DNA from: Candidatus Fermentibacterota bacterium
GTDB lineage: Bacteria > Fermentibacterota > Fermentibacteria > Fermentibacterales > JCC-6
Assembly: GCA_030607835.1 (NCBI GenBank)
Contig: JAUWJE010000118.1
Location: forward strand, 1-6,424
DNA: 6,424 bases
Direction of reading: 5' to 3'
A model generated the notes under the pieces. That model searched no databases, was not told the origin of the DNA, and was given only the letters and a program-made list of their open reading frames with translations. A program made the translations under genes and the position numbers. Shown in pieces: positions 5,826 through 6,424 of this stretch (position 1 is its first letter; each line of letters begins with the position of its first letter).

Positions 5826-6424
5826 ATGAACAGGGACAATAGAGCTGTAGTTCTTCTCAGCGGCGGCCTTGATTCCGCGACGACTCTTGCTGTTGCGAGA
5901 GCTGAGGGTTTCGGGATATACGCCCTTTCTTTCAGTTACGGTCAGAAACATTCACCTGAACTCAGAGCCGCCGCTGACATTGCAGGAATGCTTGGAGCTG
6001 AAGATCATATAACAGTGGCTCTTGATCCCTGTCTTTTCAAAGGATCCGCGCTTACCGGTACCGGGAGTATACCGGTAAACAGAGCACACCCGAGAATCCC
6101 CGAGGAGATACCCCCGACTTATGTTCCTGCACGGAATACAATTTTCCTTTCAATGGCTTTGGTATGGGCTGAGGTGCTAGATGCAGGGCATATTTTCATA
6201 GGCGTCAATGCCCTGGATTACAGTGTTTATCCTGATTGTCGACCGGAGTATATCTCCGCTTTTCAGAGTCTTGCGGACCTTGCGACGAAAACAGCGGTTG
6301 AGGGTTATCCCACAAAGATGCATACCCCGCTTCTGAATATGACAAAGGCGGAGATTATCACTTTGGGCCTCAACGTGGGAGTTGATTATTATTTGACGCT
6401 CAGCTGCTATAATCCAGCCCGTGA
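5826..6424 (+). CDS. queC: 7-cyano-7-deazaguanine (preQ0) synthase QueC, cut by right edge
   Basis: QueC turns 7-carboxy-7-deazaguanine into preQ0 with ammonia and ATP, a cytoplasmic step toward queuosine in tRNA. The 199 visible codons show the ATP pyrophosphatase loop SGGLDS (12-17), SYGQKH (37-42), GSALTG (73-78), EEIPPTYVPARNTIF (93-107), GVNALDYSVYPDCRPEYI (126-143), TPLLNMTKAEII (167-178) and SCYNP (193-197). C194 is the first of the four usual zinc cysteines; the other three would lie just past the edge. Family length is about 220-235 residues, so only about 25-35 are missing. AGGAG (5816-5820) lies 5 bases before the ATG. One oddity is V134, where relatives usually have Gly in the SGYPDC motif. 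It is divergent from the hydrolase. Other queuosine genes may follow to the right, but none is visible. Confidence 0.96.
   Translation, partial: MNRDNRAVVLLSGGLDSATTLAVARAEGFGIYALSFSYGQKHSPELRAAADIAGMLGAEDHITVALDPCLFKGSALTGTGSIPVNRAHPRIPEEIPPTYVPARNTIFLSMALVWAEVLDAGHIFIGVNALDYSVYPDCRPEYISAFQSLADLATKTAVEGYPTKMHTPLLNMTKAEIITLGLNVGVDYYLTLSCYNPAR

Overview
The window is bacterial and suggests an anaerobe, because its largest unit is a corrinoid-dependent methyl-transfer operon whose activator belongs to the iron-sulfur RACo family. Base composition looks close to even in G and C. Shine-Dalgarno sites are strong and TTG starts are frequent: three of the six genes are best started at TTG. The lineage cannot be fixed from the sequence; a bacterium such as a syntroph, acetogen, sulfate reducer or an uncultured relative would fit.

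Layout. From about 3741 down to position 1, on the minus strand, four genes are packed head to tail: a corrinoid (B12) protein, a uroporphyrinogen-decarboxylase-fold methyltransferase, a reductive activator of corrinoid proteins (Fer2 plus ASKHA ATPase), and the N-terminal part of a GAF-domain protein that runs off the left edge. The junctions are a 1-base overlap, a 13-base gap and a 3-base gap, so the genes are almost certainly co-transcribed. A sigma-70-like promoter can be proposed about 40 to 70 bases upstream of the corrinoid gene. Farther upstream, repeated AGGATA motifs look like an operator.

About 400 bases without a convincing gene separate this operon from a second minus-strand gene (5416 to 4139). 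That gene encodes a probably exported alpha/beta hydrolase of the 2,6-dihydropseudooxynicotine hydrolase-like group. A second gap of about 410 bases lies between it and the divergent plus-strand queC (from 5826, cut by the right edge). This gap carries a TATAAT box and a perfect 8-bp hairpin in the likely queC leader.

How the genes work together. The methyltransferase should move a methyl group to or from the cobalamin on the small corrinoid protein. The activator should use ATP and its [2Fe-2S] cluster to bring inactive Co(II) back to Co(I). The GAF protein could sense substrate or redox state. The methyl donor cannot be read from the sequence, and no second methyltransferase is in view. The hydrolase and queC have no obvious link to this pathway.
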